Source: Reyranella sp.
Lineage (GTDB): Bacteria; Pseudomonadota; Alphaproteobacteria; Reyranellales; Reyranellaceae
DNA: 64,000 nucleotides
Direction of reading: 5' to 3'
NCBI RefSeq assembly: GCF_017305915.1
Contig: NZ_JAFKJN010000005.1
Coordinates: 310,001-374,000 of the forward strand
Part shown: in pieces, positions 63,944-64,000 of the stretch
Layout: each line of letters begins with the position of its first letter
How positions within the stretch are numbered: the stretch's first letter is position 1
Position numbers and translations under genes: made by a program
Notes under the pieces: model-generated
What the model was told of the DNA's origin: nothing
Database searches by the model: none
Seen by the model: only the letters and a program-made list of their open reading frames with translations

Positions 63944-64000
63944 TCAAAAGTAGTCTTGGATCGCGTCAAGCACCGCGGCCGGCTTCTCCTGTCCGACCGC
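63944..64000 (-). CDS. C-terminal end of a probable alpha/beta hydrolase (cut by window end)
   Basis: The minus-strand frame reads AVGQEKPAAVLDAIQDYF then TGA. The pattern ExP-xx-V-x-x-A-I-x-D-F/Y is typical of the last helix of alpha/beta hydrolases. Only 18 codons are visible, so the assignment is tentative. Confidence 0.45.
   Translation of the reverse strand, partial: AVGQEKPAAVLDAIQDYF

Overview
This is a high-GC (about two thirds G+C by eye), densely coded chromosomal segment with about 75 genes. I see no rRNA, tRNA, phage, IS or CRISPR. The gene content points to an alphaproteobacterium: the yajC-secD-secF-Mth938 gene order beside a divergent DUF815 ATPase, an AapJQMP-type general amino-acid ABC system, TRAP transport, and dispersed palindromes that translate as VIPSVARDL-like tails. 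A Reyranella- or Rhodospirillales-like organism is a guess and was not tested.

Layout. 1-2.6 kb: a histidine kinase (cut by the window edge), a receiver protein, a receiver-adenylate cyclase, TfoX, and a broken glutathione transferase. 2.6-11.9 kb: two FAD monooxygenases, a DprE1/DprE2-like epimerase pair, a luciferase-like flavoenzyme, a hydrolase, a squalene/phytoene-synthase-like protein, a PuuD-like membrane protein and a LysE exporter. 11.9-17.2 kb: the Sec accessory operon and its divergent ATPase. 17.5-19.2 kb: a hydantoin-type racemase and a PuuE-like deacetylase. 19.2-23.6 kb: MarR and thioesterase, divergent from a reductase, an SDR and a PaaA-like diiron oxygenase. 23.6-30.7 kb: hydrolase, MlrC peptidase, an orphan peptide-binding protein and a TRAP transporter. 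30.7-33.1 kb: pirin, divergent from an acyl-CoA synthetase-like protein. 33.3-39.9 kb: M23 peptidase and the Aap system with two binding proteins. 39.9-48.2 kb: dTDP-amino-sugar genes (RfbB, FdtA/QdtA and FdtB/QdtB types) with flavoenzymes and tyrosine-rich lipoproteins between them. 48.2-52.3 kb: folB with a FolM-like reductase, LhgO-like, OsmC and nitronate monooxygenase. 52.3-55.5 kb: a compact five-gene operon holding two related membrane proteins. 55.5-64 kb: an orphan LivM permease, two enoyl-CoA hydratases, a large unknown protein, TetR, P450 and quinone reductase, and two related secreted proteins.

The best candidate for an undescribed system is the MarR-linked set. The same 19-bp inverted repeat (TTGTTTG-N5-CAAACAA) lies in two divergent promoters 11.4 kb apart. 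One controls MarR/thioesterase and reductase-SDR-PaaA-like oxygenase; the other controls pirin and a CoA-ligase-like protein. Together these enzymes could activate an acid to its CoA thioester, oxygenate it, dehydrogenate it and hydrolyse it. A second clear divergent operator (ACCAAACA-N2-TGTTTGGT) lies between TetR and the P450.

A second theme is palindromic repeats at gene ends. Several hairpins sit exactly where convergent genes end and supply the stop codons or terminal residues of both; others add residues to the start or end of a protein.
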